Origin: a virus
Reading direction: 5' to 3' (one strand)
Virus record (IMG/VR): IMGVR_UViG_3300032315_001445
Location: 1-44,636 of that record
DNA length: 44,636 nucleotides
The notes under the pieces were generated by a model that made no database searches, was not told where the DNA came from, and saw only the letters and a list, made by a program, of their open reading frames with translations. Position 1 is the first letter of the stretch; each line of letters begins with the position of its first letter. The position numbers and the translations under genes were made by a program. Below, piece after piece: positions 32,150-41,605 of the stretch.

Positions 32150-33997
32150 ATGTTTGCAAAAGTCATCGAGTCTAAGTATCCAGCTAGACTTGGTAATATA
32201 TATAGGGTAGTTCTAGTTAATGAGCTACCCTATTATATAACTAAAAAAGGATTAAAAGTTAAGTTTATACCAAAATACGAATTTTTAGAATTTATACACA
32301 TAAAAAGAAATATAAGTAACATAGAGATATGCGAAATCATACACACCAATAATATGAGTGAAATACAAAAAGACATTGTTTTAGGTAATACTGTTACACT
32401 AAGAAGTGGCAAATCTACATCTATTGACAATACCATTAAAATAGGTGAATACTATTATGAAAAAGAAAAAGATGTTGTACTTATAGAAGATAAATGGGTA
32501 TTAAAAAATAACAATATAGTAAAATGCGAAATTAGTGGAGAATATGATTATATTGTAAATATGGATTATGGAATTATAGGTAAATCTGGTGAACATTTAG
32601 TTAAAGGCTTTTTTAAAAAAATAAAAGGTAACCCTAATTTAGCACCTTTAATTACAACTTTAAAATGTAAAGATTCTAAATTAGTAGCTAAAGCTGTAAA
32701 AGAAGCTAAAGAACCTATAGGTATAGATATTCACGGAAAAAGCATATATTCTGAAGCTAAAGTATTAATACCTAAATTAAACATAAGAGATAATTTAGAT
32801 GTAACTCCAGATGGAGAGCTAAAACAAATAGACCATACTAAAATATCTATTAATTTAGATAGTGATATATTAGGTAGTATTAATGCTAAAGAGGCTTTTT
32901 CTCATGGTGTATTTTATACTCCAGAAGCAAAAGGTGTTATAGTTAAAATGCCAAGACCTACATATATATCTTTGGATTCTAAAAAGAAAAGAACTGGTAA
33001 TATAGAAATAGATATAGAAAATGGTACTGATTCTAAAACATTTAATTTATTAAGTGATATGCAATATACATTTGGAGTTGAAATTGAAACTTCTAGTGGT
33101 ATTATACCTGCGTATGTTCTAAAAACTTTAAATGTAGAAAGTATGAGAGATGGGTCTATTGATTCTGGTGAGTATGTTACAGGAGTTTTAAAAGGTGATG
33201 CTGGTTTAGTTCAACTAAATAAATTAATGTATGAAATATCTAAAAGATGTAGTGTTAATAGAAAATGCGGTATTCACGTTCATATTGGTAGTGCTGATTT
33301 TGATATAGCATTTATAGTTGCAGCTTATAAATTAGGTTTAGCTATACAAAATGATTTAAAATTATTTTTAGCTCCTAGTAGATTTAATAATAAGTATTGT
33401 AAAAACTTAAAAAATCTAGAATTTACAAATACTCCTACTCTTATAAATGATTTTAATAAAATAGTAGAGTATTTAGCACATGGTAAAAATGTTAGATTTA
33501 TTACTCCAGCAGATAAATACCCTATTGAGCAAAGATGGCCTCATGGAGTTGGATGGGGTGTAGAACCTAGATATGTATGGTTAAATCTTATTCCTACAGT
33601 ATTTGTTAGAGAAGATAGAAATCATACTCCAAACAGCGAGATAGTAAAAGATAAAAAATTAACTCATACTATAGAATTTAGAAATCACCATATTACTAGA
33701 GATTTTAATAGTGTGTATACATGGGTACTATTTTGTATGAGTTTTGTTAGATTCATAGAAGAAAATAAAAATGAAATAGCAACAACAGATATTGGAAAAT
33801 ATAGTATAAGTGACATATTAAATTCTATTTCTAATGTAAGTTTAAGAAGAAAAATAATTAATGATTTTGAAGAAAGAAAAGATAAATTTAAAATAAAAGA
33901 GTTACTTAAAAAAGTTAGTGAGGAAAAATTAGCTAGTGGAGAATATGATGTATCTATTTATGAAGAAGAAACAAAAACAAATAATATATTTAAATAA
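32150..33997 (+). CDS. Putative amidoligase with long N-terminal extension
   Basis: A 615-residue protein. The C-terminal half (about residue 304 onward) is an amidoligase of the glutamine synthetase-like fold: YTFGVEIETSSG, MRDGSIDSG, CGIHVHIG (about residues 370-377) and HTIEFRNHHI (about 504-513), the metal and ATP-binding blocks. The first 300 residues are an unrecognised, beta-rich region. It should form an amide bond using ATP. Flanked on both sides by class II amidotransferases, it is the core of the module. It is a second, distinct member of the superfamily besides the ligase at 16598/18162. Confidence 0.85.
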   Translation: MFAKVIESKYPARLGNIYRVVLVNELPYYITKKGLKVKFIPKYEFLEFIHIKRNISNIEICEIIHTNNMSEIQKDIVLGNTVTLRSGKSTSIDNTIKIGEYYYEKEKDVVLIEDKWVLKNNNIVKCEISGEYDYIVNMDYGIIGKSGEHLVKGFFKKIKGNPNLAPLITTLKCKDSKLVAKAVKEAKEPIGIDIHGKSIYSEAKVLIPKLNIRDNLDVTPDGELKQIDHTKISINLDSDILGSINAKEAFSHGVFYTPEAKGVIVKMPRPTYISLDSKKKRTGNIEIDIENGTDSKTFNLLSDMQYTFGVEIETSSGIIPAYVLKTLNVESMRDGSIDSGEYVTGVLKGDAGLVQLNKLMYEISKRCSVNRKCGIHVHIGSADFDIAFIVAAYKLGLAIQNDLKLFLAPSRFNNKYCKNLKNLEFTNTPTLINDFNKIVEYLAHGKNVRFITPADKYPIEQRWPHGVGWGVEPRYVWLNLIPTVFVREDRNHTPNSEIVKDKKLTHTIEFRNHHITRDFNSVYTWVLFCMSFVRFIEENKNEIATTDIGKYSISDILNSISNVSLRRKIINDFEERKDKFKIKELLKKVSEEKLASGEYDVSIYEEETKTNNIFK

Positions 33998-34002
33998 TAT
34001 CA

Positions 34003-34845
34003 ATGTGTACAATAGTATGTAAACCTTTAGGCACTGCATTATCTAAAGAAAGTGTAGTTGCAATTATTAATAACGCTGTGTCAGCAAATAAAGATGGATT
34101 AGGTATAATATTAGCTAATAAAACTAACCCTCATTATACAATATATAAATCTTACAATAAAGATTATATTGCAGAATTATCAGCATTCTATAATGGTTCA
34201 CAAAGGTCTATTATTGATTTAATGTGTGACCCAAATTTTATGTTTTATTTACATGCTAGAATATCTACTTGTGGCTCTGTTGGTATTATAAATGTCCATC
34301 CTTTTAGAATTCCAAAGATATATTCTTCAAATAATATGTCTGGGGGTACTATTTTAGAAAATATAAAGCATACATTAACATATAGAAGTAATCCTGTTAG
34401 TTATGCTGGAGTTGTCGAAAATAATAGCAATATAAAATATAATGAAGGCTTTTTAATGCACAATGGTGGTTTTAGTCAAGTTGGGGGAAGTCCTGTAACC
34501 ATAGATACTACAACTTACCATTTAAGTGATACTCATGAAATGGCTTTAAGTGTTTTACCACATTTACTAGGAGATTATTCTGATAGAGAAAAAATGACTA
34601 AAATATTTGGATATAATAGAGTGCTAATAGTAACTAATACTACTAATAAATACCCATTATTTTTTGGAGACTGGTGTAGTATGAAAGTTGGAGATAAAGT
34701 AATTTATGGGTCTAATAGCACTATAGCTGATAACAAAGTAATTATGAGAAATGGAGATACTATTAAAGGTGAAGACCTAACTAATAGGCTTAGAACTATA
34801 ATAGATGAAGATATAAAAGCTAGAATTGCAGTTAATATTAATTAA
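34003..34845 (+). CDS. Second class II glutamine amidotransferase-like Ntn hydrolase
   Basis: A 280-residue protein with N-terminal MCTIVCK, so Cys2 becomes the nucleophile after Met removal. NKDGLGIILA (about residues 31-40), FYLHARISTCG (about 82-92), NVHPF and LMHNGGF follow in the order of class II glutaminases. It has no partner domain and is much shorter than the enzyme at 29661. It may supply ammonia to the amidoligase or hydrolyse a gamma-glutamyl bond. It closes the amide-chemistry run and is five bases from the amidoligase gene. Confidence 0.82.
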   Translation: MCTIVCKPLGTALSKESVVAIINNAVSANKDGLGIILANKTNPHYTIYKSYNKDYIAELSAFYNGSQRSIIDLMCDPNFMFYLHARISTCGSVGIINVHPFRIPKIYSSNNMSGGTILENIKHTLTYRSNPVSYAGVVENNSNIKYNEGFLMHNGGFSQVGGSPVTIDTTTYHLSDTHEMALSVLPHLLGDYSDREKMTKIFGYNRVLIVTNTTNKYPLFFGDWCSMKVGDKVIYGSNSTIADNKVIMRNGDTIKGEDLTNRLRTIIDEDIKARIAVNIN

Positions 34846-34891
34846 ATAAACATTTTCAAGTATTTTCGTTTAATAGATAAACGAAAAAGCA

Positions 34892-35365
34892 ATGTCTAGA
34901 AAAATTAAGAAAGAACGATACCTAAAAGCTAAAATTCCATTTCAAAGAAAACGATCTGGTAAAAAGGTACAAAATGCTACACAAGTTATAGTAGGAGATA
35001 CTACTTATAAATCTAAATTAGAATTTAGAATGGCATCAGCTTTAGAAGCTAATAATATATCTTTTGGATATGAAACTTTAAAGGCAATTTTAGTAGAAGG
35101 GTTCGAATATTTAGGAAAGAAAGTACAACCAATTACATATAAACCTGATTTTATAGTAACTGATGCCACCATAACATATATAATAGAATGTAAAGGTTAT
35201 GCTAATGATGCCTGGCCACTACGAAGTAAATTATTCAAAAAATATATAGCTGACAATAATTTAAATTATAAATTTATAATAGTTAAGAATAATCAACAAA
35301 TACAAGAAACAGTTAATATAATATTAAATGATAGATTACAATTTAATACCAGCGATCAACCATAG
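34892..35365 (+). CDS. PD-(D/E)XK endonuclease (DUF1064/T7 endonuclease I-like)
   Basis: A 157-residue nuclease with a basic N-terminus. E44 in SKLEFRMASAL, D86 in YKPDFIV, and E99 and K101 in IIECKGY form the complete E...D...ExK catalytic set. The arrangement is that of DUF1064 proteins and of phage endonuclease I, which cut branched DNA or Holliday junctions. It probably resolves replication intermediates before packaging. It overlaps the next nuclease gene by 38 bases. Confidence 0.8.
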   Translation: MSRKIKKERYLKAKIPFQRKRSGKKVQNATQVIVGDTTYKSKLEFRMASALEANNISFGYETLKAILVEGFEYLGKKVQPITYKPDFIVTDATITYIIECKGYANDAWPLRSKLFKKYIADNNLNYKFIIVKNNQQIQETVNIILNDRLQFNTSDQP

Positions 35366-36260
35366 TGAATTAGTTAGATTTATTGAATGCAATAGTGCTA
35401 AAAAGTATAAATATTATTCACAACATGATTTATGGGGTAAAACTACACCAAAATTAATAGGAACTCTTGTTCATTTGAAAGTATTTAAACCTTTAGAGTA
35501 CGAAAAAAGAGTGGTAGCTACTCCAAATTTACCTGGAGGTATGTTTCCGAATTTTGTTTCTAATTATATTAAAGCCTGTAAAAATTTAAACTTAGATTAT
35601 CGAGAGTATGATAATGACGTACTAAAAGTATGTTATGCTAATGCTGGATATAAGGTTGGGTTTGATTCAGCTTTAATAATTTTAAAACAAGAATCAATTT
35701 CAGAATATATAGAAAAACATTTAAATTCTGAAAAAGATACAATATTAGTTTCTATTGAAGAAGAAACGGAAGTAACTAATATCTATAATGCTTTAGTAGC
35801 AGATACAGATACTTTTAATTTTCTAAATCAAGAAAAACAAGGTGAAGAGGTGTTTACTGAGCATACTCTAGTAACTAAAATAATAGTTAATAATAATGAA
35901 ATCGAGGTCAAATGTGTTATTGATAAATACATTATTAATCATGAAAGCAAAACTATTAAGTTATTAGATTTAAAAACAATTGATGATATAAATAATATTA
36001 GGCATTCTGTTTATAAATATGGAAATGATACTCAACAAGCTTTTTATACTAAAATATTAGAAAGTGAATATCCTGGTTACAGGGTTGAATTTTCTGCTTT
36101 AGTATTCATTGAAAAGAAATCTCCATATTTTACAGTTTGTGTAACATTATCTGAAGATACATTATTTAGAGCATTTGAAAAAATAAAATATAAACTTATA
36201 GAATTTAATGAAAGACGACAGATGAACAAGTGGGATGGATTACCGTCTTTAATAATATAA
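35328..36260 (+). CDS. RecB/Cas4-family PD-(D/E)XK exonuclease
   Basis: A 310-residue nuclease with the RecB-family motif order: IGTLVHLKVF (motif I, His near residue 49), VKCVIDKY (Asp near residue 199), LLDLKT (about 212-217, DxK) and QQAFYTKIL (the QxxxY motif). It should degrade or resect double-stranded DNA ends. With the RecA-like ATPase and SSB-like protein it would form a phage recombination set. It starts within the end of the DUF1064-like nuclease gene. Confidence 0.8.
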   Translation: MIDYNLIPAINHSELVRFIECNSAKKYKYYSQHDLWGKTTPKLIGTLVHLKVFKPLEYEKRVVATPNLPGGMFPNFVSNYIKACKNLNLDYREYDNDVLKVCYANAGYKVGFDSALIILKQESISEYIEKHLNSEKDTILVSIEEETEVTNIYNALVADTDTFNFLNQEKQGEEVFTEHTLVTKIIVNNNEIEVKCVIDKYIINHESKTIKLLDLKTIDDINNIRHSVYKYGNDTQQAFYTKILESEYPGYRVEFSALVFIEKKSPYFTVCVTLSEDTLFRAFEKIKYKLIEFNERRQMNKWDGLPSLII

Positions 36261-36261
36261 A

Positions 36262-36810
36262 ATGCAAACTAATACGTATACTAAAACTTCCTTTATGATT
36301 TTACCTTTATATGGTAAAACCATATATTTTTATGGAACAGATTACATAAATTCATATTTAATTGATTTAGAAGAAAATACTTATATAGGAATAGAATTTA
36401 AAAGACCTATTTCAGATGAAAATTCTGTTAGAGGAACTGAATGGCTAACCATAACTAAATATTTTCATAAAAAAGTAACAAAGCCAGATAGTGAATTATA
36501 TATAATGCATATACCAGAAAGCTTTAAAAATGATTTGATAGCATTTAAAAACGGTAAATATTCTCAATTTTCATTAGCTTACAAAAAGAAGCTACTTTCT
36601 TTTTATAGTGAAGATAGTAATATGCCTATTGTATTAAATCCTACTAAAGAAAAACTTATTGCTTTAGCAGATAAATTAGGTGTAGACGCAACACTAATAT
36701 TTTCTGTTGGTGAAATGTTAAGTAAACCAAAACAAGAAGAAGAAACCAAGTTAATAACTGACTACAGTGACACATACCATATTGGGCCGCCCCTTACAGA
36801 AACTGATTGA
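36262..36810 (+). CDS. Hypothetical protein
   Basis: A 182-residue protein with a beta-rich N-terminal half (FMILPLYGKTIYFYGTDYI) and a helical C-terminal half (KEKLIALADKLGVDATLIF). No domain is recognised. It starts one base after the nuclease stop and overlaps the following gene by 44 bases, so it belongs to the same operon. Confidence 0.6.
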   Translation: MQTNTYTKTSFMILPLYGKTIYFYGTDYINSYLIDLEENTYIGIEFKRPISDENSVRGTEWLTITKYFHKKVTKPDSELYIMHIPESFKNDLIAFKNGKYSQFSLAYKKKLLSFYSEDSNMPIVLNPTKEKLIALADKLGVDATLIFSVGEMLSKPKQEEETKLITDYSDTYHIGPPLTETD

Positions 36811-37195
36811 TGAAGTCAGTACTGAAGCTTATGTATTATCTAAAGATATATTAGAAAATGAAGAGCCTATTAGTAGGAAAGCAGCACAATTAAGTGTACT
36901 TGCAACAGAGTTTATGACTGTTGGAGAATTAAAAGCAGCCAAACTAATATTAGAAAACATAAATGCTAATATAGCTATGACAGACAATGATTATAAAATC
37001 ATAGAAGTATTAGCTAACAAATATGGTGTTAATAATTTAGAAGAAAATAGAAAGCTTATAGAAGAAGAATTAATTGTTAGAGAAGAAGGAGTAGCAGCTA
37101 TAGTAGAAGAAAGAGAAGACATACAAAATCAGATGTTATTATTTGATGACTTAGATTGTAATTATCCTTTTGATAAAAGAGAGCACAGTAACTAA
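36767..37195 (+). CDS. Hypothetical acidic helical protein
   Basis: A 142-residue, almost entirely helical and acidic protein with long Glu-rich stretches (ENRKLIEEELIVREEGVAAI). It contains RKAAQLSVLATEF and ends DCNYPFDKREHSN. No family is recognised. It overlaps the preceding gene by 44 bases and lies 13 bases before the HTH gene. Confidence 0.55.
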   Translation: MTHTILGRPLQKLIDEVSTEAYVLSKDILENEEPISRKAAQLSVLATEFMTVGELKAAKLILENINANIAMTDNDYKIIEVLANKYGVNNLEENRKLIEEELIVREEGVAAIVEEREDIQNQMLLFDDLDCNYPFDKREHSN

Positions 37196-37208
37196 AATTA
37201 ATAATTAA

Positions 37209-37529
37209 ATGAAAACTAAAAATTCAAAACCTAGTACAAATCGCTTAGTATCAGAAGCTAAAAGAAATGCTATCATACGTAGAGCGTTAAATGGTAAAAA
37301 AAGTAGAAAAGAGTTAGCAGAACAATATGGTATCAAAGTAGATACTTTAAATACTTGGGTGCGTAGATATGGTAGTACTATTACTGATACTACTAAACCT
37401 GTTGTTACTAATAACCCAGTTGCAGCACGTAGATCAGTTAATGCAATTATAACAGAAGCTGATAAACTTTTACTAAGAATGGCTAAATTAAAGAAATTAT
37501 TAGTAAATTTAGAAGATAATAATGAATAA
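37209..37529 (+). CDS. Helix-turn-helix DNA-binding protein
   Basis: A 106-residue protein. Residues about 17-48 form a transposase/sigma-type helix-turn-helix (RRALNGKKSRKELAEQYGIK, then DTLNTWVRRYG), and the C-terminal helix (EADKLLLRMAKLKKLLVNLE) looks like a dimerising leucine-rich segment. It has no catalytic domain, so it is more likely a transcription regulator than a transposase. As the last rightward gene, facing the late leftward genes, it may control the gene-expression switch. Confidence 0.7.
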   Translation: MKTKNSKPSTNRLVSEAKRNAIIRRALNGKKSRKELAEQYGIKVDTLNTWVRRYGSTITDTTKPVVTNNPVAARRSVNAIITEADKLLLRMAKLKKLLVNLEDNNE

Positions 37530-37549
37530 CTTTTTTCTTGATTAGCGGA

Positions 37550-37655
37550 GTAGTTACAATTATAGTAGAGAACCTTTTTTAATTGATTGTAAACTACATT
37601 TTTTAGATTTACTTTAGGTAAGAGTATCAGGAGCCATAAAACTCTTGATACTCTT
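37550..37655. terminator. Two hairpins between convergent gene blocks
   Basis: The first hairpin is GTAGTTACAAT 37550-37560 with ATTGTAAACTAC 37586-37597 (one bulge). The second is AAGAGTATCAGGAG 37620-37633 with CTCTTGATACTCTT 37642-37655, a 14-bp stem with one G-T pair and an eight-base loop. They fill the gap between the end of the rightward operon (37529) and the end of the leftward giant gene (37676). They should stop transcription from both sides. Confidence 0.72.
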
Positions 37656-37675
37656 CCCTTTAGTAAAAAATTTTC

Positions 37676-40600
37676 TTATTTAGTTCTTGGCTCTATTATT
37701 TTTTTAGTTGCTTTATAAGTTCTATAAAAGTTAACATACCCAGGTAATAATTTCTTTTTAGCTTTTTCCCATTGAGCTTCTCTTCTAGTAAATGTTTTTT
37801 TAGGTAATTTTTTAGAAGGGTTAACCATATACTCTCCCCAATCTAAAGGATTATTAGGTAGACTTTCAGTAGTAACTCTTTCTTTGCCTTCTTTAGATAT
37901 CATCAAAAAAGAAGTTTCTAAAATAAAAGATAATATATCTACAGTATAATTAAGAATAGGAGCAACATCCCTAACAATAGTTACTAAAGCTATGGGATTT
38001 ACATAAAAAGTTAATTCTGTATTTAGTTTCTTCCATATATTTAGTATAAAGCTTTCCCAGTATTCTAATTCTCTATCTTCATCATCTTTAATTGCCATAG
38101 GAAGCATTATTAATAATAATGAAGTCCAAATTAATAATCCAGCTAAATTCTTGCGCATATTAGCTTTTTGCCAATCTGTAAATTCATCTTTATTAAATCC
38201 ACTTTTTATATATTTTCCTAATGTTACATATCTACCTTCTGTTTTAGCTTTCCAAATATCACTATATTCTCCACCACTAAATCTATTAGCTATACCTTCA
38301 GCCATAAATGACCGATAAGTTGCAAATATAGTGTACCAGCCTCTTTTAATAGCCACAGGATTTTGAGCTTGATTATAGTTACCAATAGACCTTTTTAATA
38401 TATCATTAGACATAGCATTAGCTCTTGCAATAGCTTGCTTTACTTCTTCTACTTCTTCTTTAGTTAGTTTAGTAGAGTCTATTCTACCATTATCATTTAA
38501 TATATCAAATAAAGAAGTTTCTACCTCACCTATAGTTACTTTAGTATTTTTATAAACAGCAGTTATAATACTTACTTTAGGTAATGTTTCTCCTAAAGCC
38601 ATTAGAAAGTCTGGGCTTAAAGTACTTAAAGTTCCATTTATTAATTGTTGTATTAGAGCTAGTTTCTTTCTAACACTTATAGAACTAGACTTATTAGTTA
38701 TTTTATGCTCTTTATATAGTCCTTCGAAAATACCAGTATTTCTAGTTATTGCAAATACTTTACCTAAACTGATAGGGTCTTTAGCTATTTTAAATGATGG
38801 AATACTAGAAGATAATAAATTCCAAAATACACTAAATATGTCTGTAGTGTTAACTCCTAATCCTCCAGTAGACCAGATACTAATACTAATCATATTAGCT
38901 ATTAAATTTACAACAGCTGCTTTTACGTTCCATCCTAAAGTAGTAAAGTAGAATAATTTTAGTAATGGATTAATTATAGTTTTTTCCCATGTAAAAAGTC
39001 TAGTTGTCTTTGGCAACGGAGCTAATTCGGTTAAATTTACTTTTTTACCTTCCAATAATGATTTTACATATATATCTACTGCATTACTAATTTTGTTTGG
39101 AGATAAATCACTTGTACTTATTTTTTTCTCATTACCTTTTATTTTTACTATTTTAGCTTCTTTTAATTCATCAACTATATTTTTTAAAAGCATTATGGCA
39201 TCTTCAATACTTTTTTTATTTTTATAGTCTATGGCGCCTAAAGCAAATAACCTTAAATCATCATATAAATTTGGTTTTATTTTTTTAGAGCCAATTGCTT
39301 TAGAATTATAAGCATTAATTTTCATTGTAGCCAAATAACTTTTTGGTCTACCTAATGAATCTAGTACAGGTCTAATTTCTGTTTCTTCTGAAGTAACACT
39401 TTTTACTGTATTATCTATAATACCATCTCTAAGTTCTTTAAATTTATTCATTAAACTAGTTACAGAATTTATAGTAAGTATCTCCCCTAGTATATTTATC
39501 CCATGCTCACTAGCTGGTAGAAAATTACTATCTAATTCATTAGTCATAGAATTAGGAAATACATCTACATAATGATTTAGTGCATCTCTAAAAAAATTAT
39601 AAAATTCTTTTAACTCAGGAGTTTGAACTATTTGTTCATAGTAGTTATCATAATACCCAGTTTCAACCCCGCTAGTAAAAAATTTTCTTGGTACATATGT
39701 TATATAGTTCCATTTAGTATAATCTATAGAAGTATTATTTATAGTTACAGTTTCTGAAGTATCATAGAATCTTTCAGCTGCTTTAAATGGGGAATTCTTA
39801 TTATCCCATATTTGCTCTAAAATAGTGCTATTAGGGTCTGATTTAAAAGACTCAAATATAATCTCTCTTTCACTTAGAAATTTGTTTATCTTTTCTTCAG
39901 CTTTTTCTAAGTAATAATCATAATAATCTCCTAAATGCTCTTTTAATTCTTGCTTATGTCTATTTATTTCGGCATCTGAAGGCATAGTACCACCTAAAGT
40001 AACAAATGCTTCTGGAAATAATAACCTAGGGTCTAATACTATAACATTTTCTTTTTTCCATAAATTCCAGCGTTTTACTTGTGCTACTTTTTTGTAATTA
40101 GTAGGTTTATTTTTTATTCGTTGGTCATAGAATTTATTAGAAAATTTATCTACTAATTTACCAGTCCATACTCCATTATCTAATTGAAGAAATATAGTGT
40201 ACTTACCATATTTAGTCGGTAATCTATTTCTTTTACTATACTCTAAAAAATTATTATTTATTCTATCTGATTCTTCTTCAAATAAGTAATATTCAGCTCT
40301 AGTTTTTTCATTTATATTATATATAGTATTATATATAAGTCTAGTTAAAGGGTTATTTACTGTACTTAAATCTCTAAAATAATAAGGCAAGTCTCCTATT
40401 GGCTGGGCTCTTTGAGTTATATTGATAGCATCTTCAAAATTACCCTCTTCATCATTATAATATAAACCATATAGTACAGCTAATGATTTAAGTATTTGTT
40501 CGGGTTCTATATCTTCTATAACTGCACCTAATTCCTTATCTATAGTTTCTTTATTGCCTTCATATAATAGTTTAACTATAATACTCTGTTTTTTATCTCT

Positions 40601-41605
40601 AATACTAATTAATTTCTTACTGATTTCTTCAACGATATTTTTATACTCTAAATAAAATATACTAGGGTCAACTACATATCGCCCATTTAATTTTATACCT
40701 TTTTCAATTTCTGTAAATAGGTCGTTTTCTAAAACATTTATAGTTGCATTATTAGTATAAAACTTGTATATAGTATCTACTTGAAGCATTTGAGCAGCAG
40801 TAACTTCAGTTAGATTTAATATTCTATTTAAATCCATTAAATCTCTGTTCATTAGCCCAATAACATGAGCTAAATTTGGGTCACTTTCAAACTCTTCTAT
40901 ACGTTTACTTAGTTCTTCTTTTTGATTATTTAATAACGTAATTTCTTTATCAATACTATCAGCTAAAGCCTTATCATTGTTTTCTAATGCTTCTTTTTTT
41001 CTTTCACCTAAAACTCTAAATTGTTTATAAAAAGCTTCTTTAAGCCTTTCTTCTTTTTGAAAAGTTATAAATTTATCATAACTATTATTGTCTACTGTTG
41101 GTAAAAAATCTAATTTTAGTTGTTGCTGATTAGCATATTCTCTATCTAAAGCATCTTTAAAAAATAATAATACCTTAGGATTCCTAGATAATTCCATTAT
41201 TCTAGGGTACTTACTTACTAAATACTTAAAAAATGGTTTAGCTCCTGTATTATTAGTAGCAGCAAAAGCATCAAAATTAGTATTTTCAGCAGTTCTAGTA
41301 AGTAAACTAGTACTTTTTAGAAAGTTAGATAAGTATTCACCTTTATAACCAGTTATAAAAGGATATTTTATAATAGTATCTATTAAAGGTTTAGCTACTT
41401 TTAATTTAAATTTTTCTTTTTCATAATCATTACCAAAGTAACTAAGAGCCCCTATTGCTTTACCATACTCATCACCAGAGGTAGCTAAATCAGCATTTGG
41501 AGCATGCATATTAAAGTAAGATCTAATTACATACTCTGTTATAAAATCTCCATATCTAGAAGAAAACTCTTTAAACCTTGGATGTTCTTTATTTATACAA
41601 CTCAT
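37676..41605 (-). CDS. Giant hypothetical protein with C-terminal membrane segments (probable virion or injected protein)
   Basis: A 1309-residue protein. Residues 1-880 are soluble and mainly helical, with a charged coiled-coil stretch near 180-250 (KKEALENNDKALADSIDKEI). Hydrophobic segments lie near 885-905, 1150-1175 and 1205-1235. No catalytic motif is recognised. Giant helical proteins with late membrane segments, next to a zincin-bearing giant protein, resemble the polyvalent or ejection proteins of large phages, including crAss-like phages, which enter the host with the DNA. Its start overlaps the stop of the upstream gene (41605). It has its own flanking terminator. Confidence 0.6.
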   Translation of the reverse strand: MSCINKEHPRFKEFSSRYGDFITEYVIRSYFNMHAPNADLATSGDEYGKAIGALSYFGNDYEKEKFKLKVAKPLIDTIIKYPFITGYKGEYLSNFLKSTSLLTRTAENTNFDAFAATNNTGAKPFFKYLVSKYPRIMELSRNPKVLLFFKDALDREYANQQQLKLDFLPTVDNNSYDKFITFQKEERLKEAFYKQFRVLGERKKEALENNDKALADSIDKEITLLNNQKEELSKRIEEFESDPNLAHVIGLMNRDLMDLNRILNLTEVTAAQMLQVDTIYKFYTNNATINVLENDLFTEIEKGIKLNGRYVVDPSIFYLEYKNIVEEISKKLISIRDKKQSIIVKLLYEGNKETIDKELGAVIEDIEPEQILKSLAVLYGLYYNDEEGNFEDAINITQRAQPIGDLPYYFRDLSTVNNPLTRLIYNTIYNINEKTRAEYYLFEEESDRINNNFLEYSKRNRLPTKYGKYTIFLQLDNGVWTGKLVDKFSNKFYDQRIKNKPTNYKKVAQVKRWNLWKKENVIVLDPRLLFPEAFVTLGGTMPSDAEINRHKQELKEHLGDYYDYYLEKAEEKINKFLSEREIIFESFKSDPNSTILEQIWDNKNSPFKAAERFYDTSETVTINNTSIDYTKWNYITYVPRKFFTSGVETGYYDNYYEQIVQTPELKEFYNFFRDALNHYVDVFPNSMTNELDSNFLPASEHGINILGEILTINSVTSLMNKFKELRDGIIDNTVKSVTSEETEIRPVLDSLGRPKSYLATMKINAYNSKAIGSKKIKPNLYDDLRLFALGAIDYKNKKSIEDAIMLLKNIVDELKEAKIVKIKGNEKKISTSDLSPNKISNAVDIYVKSLLEGKKVNLTELAPLPKTTRLFTWEKTIINPLLKLFYFTTLGWNVKAAVVNLIANMISISIWSTGGLGVNTTDIFSVFWNLLSSSIPSFKIAKDPISLGKVFAITRNTGIFEGLYKEHKITNKSSSISVRKKLALIQQLINGTLSTLSPDFLMALGETLPKVSIITAVYKNTKVTIGEVETSLFDILNDNGRIDSTKLTKEEVEEVKQAIARANAMSNDILKRSIGNYNQAQNPVAIKRGWYTIFATYRSFMAEGIANRFSGGEYSDIWKAKTEGRYVTLGKYIKSGFNKDEFTDWQKANMRKNLAGLLIWTSLLLIMLPMAIKDDEDRELEYWESFILNIWKKLNTELTFYVNPIALVTIVRDVAPILNYTVDILSFILETSFLMISKEGKERVTTESLPNNPLDWGEYMVNPSKKLPKKTFTRREAQWEKAKKKLLPGYVNFYRTYKATKKIIEPRTK

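Noticed and set aside
37209-37529. Insertion-sequence transposase subunit
   Set aside because: The HTH resembles IS3 OrfA, but there is no catalytic partner gene, terminal inverted repeat or target duplication nearby.
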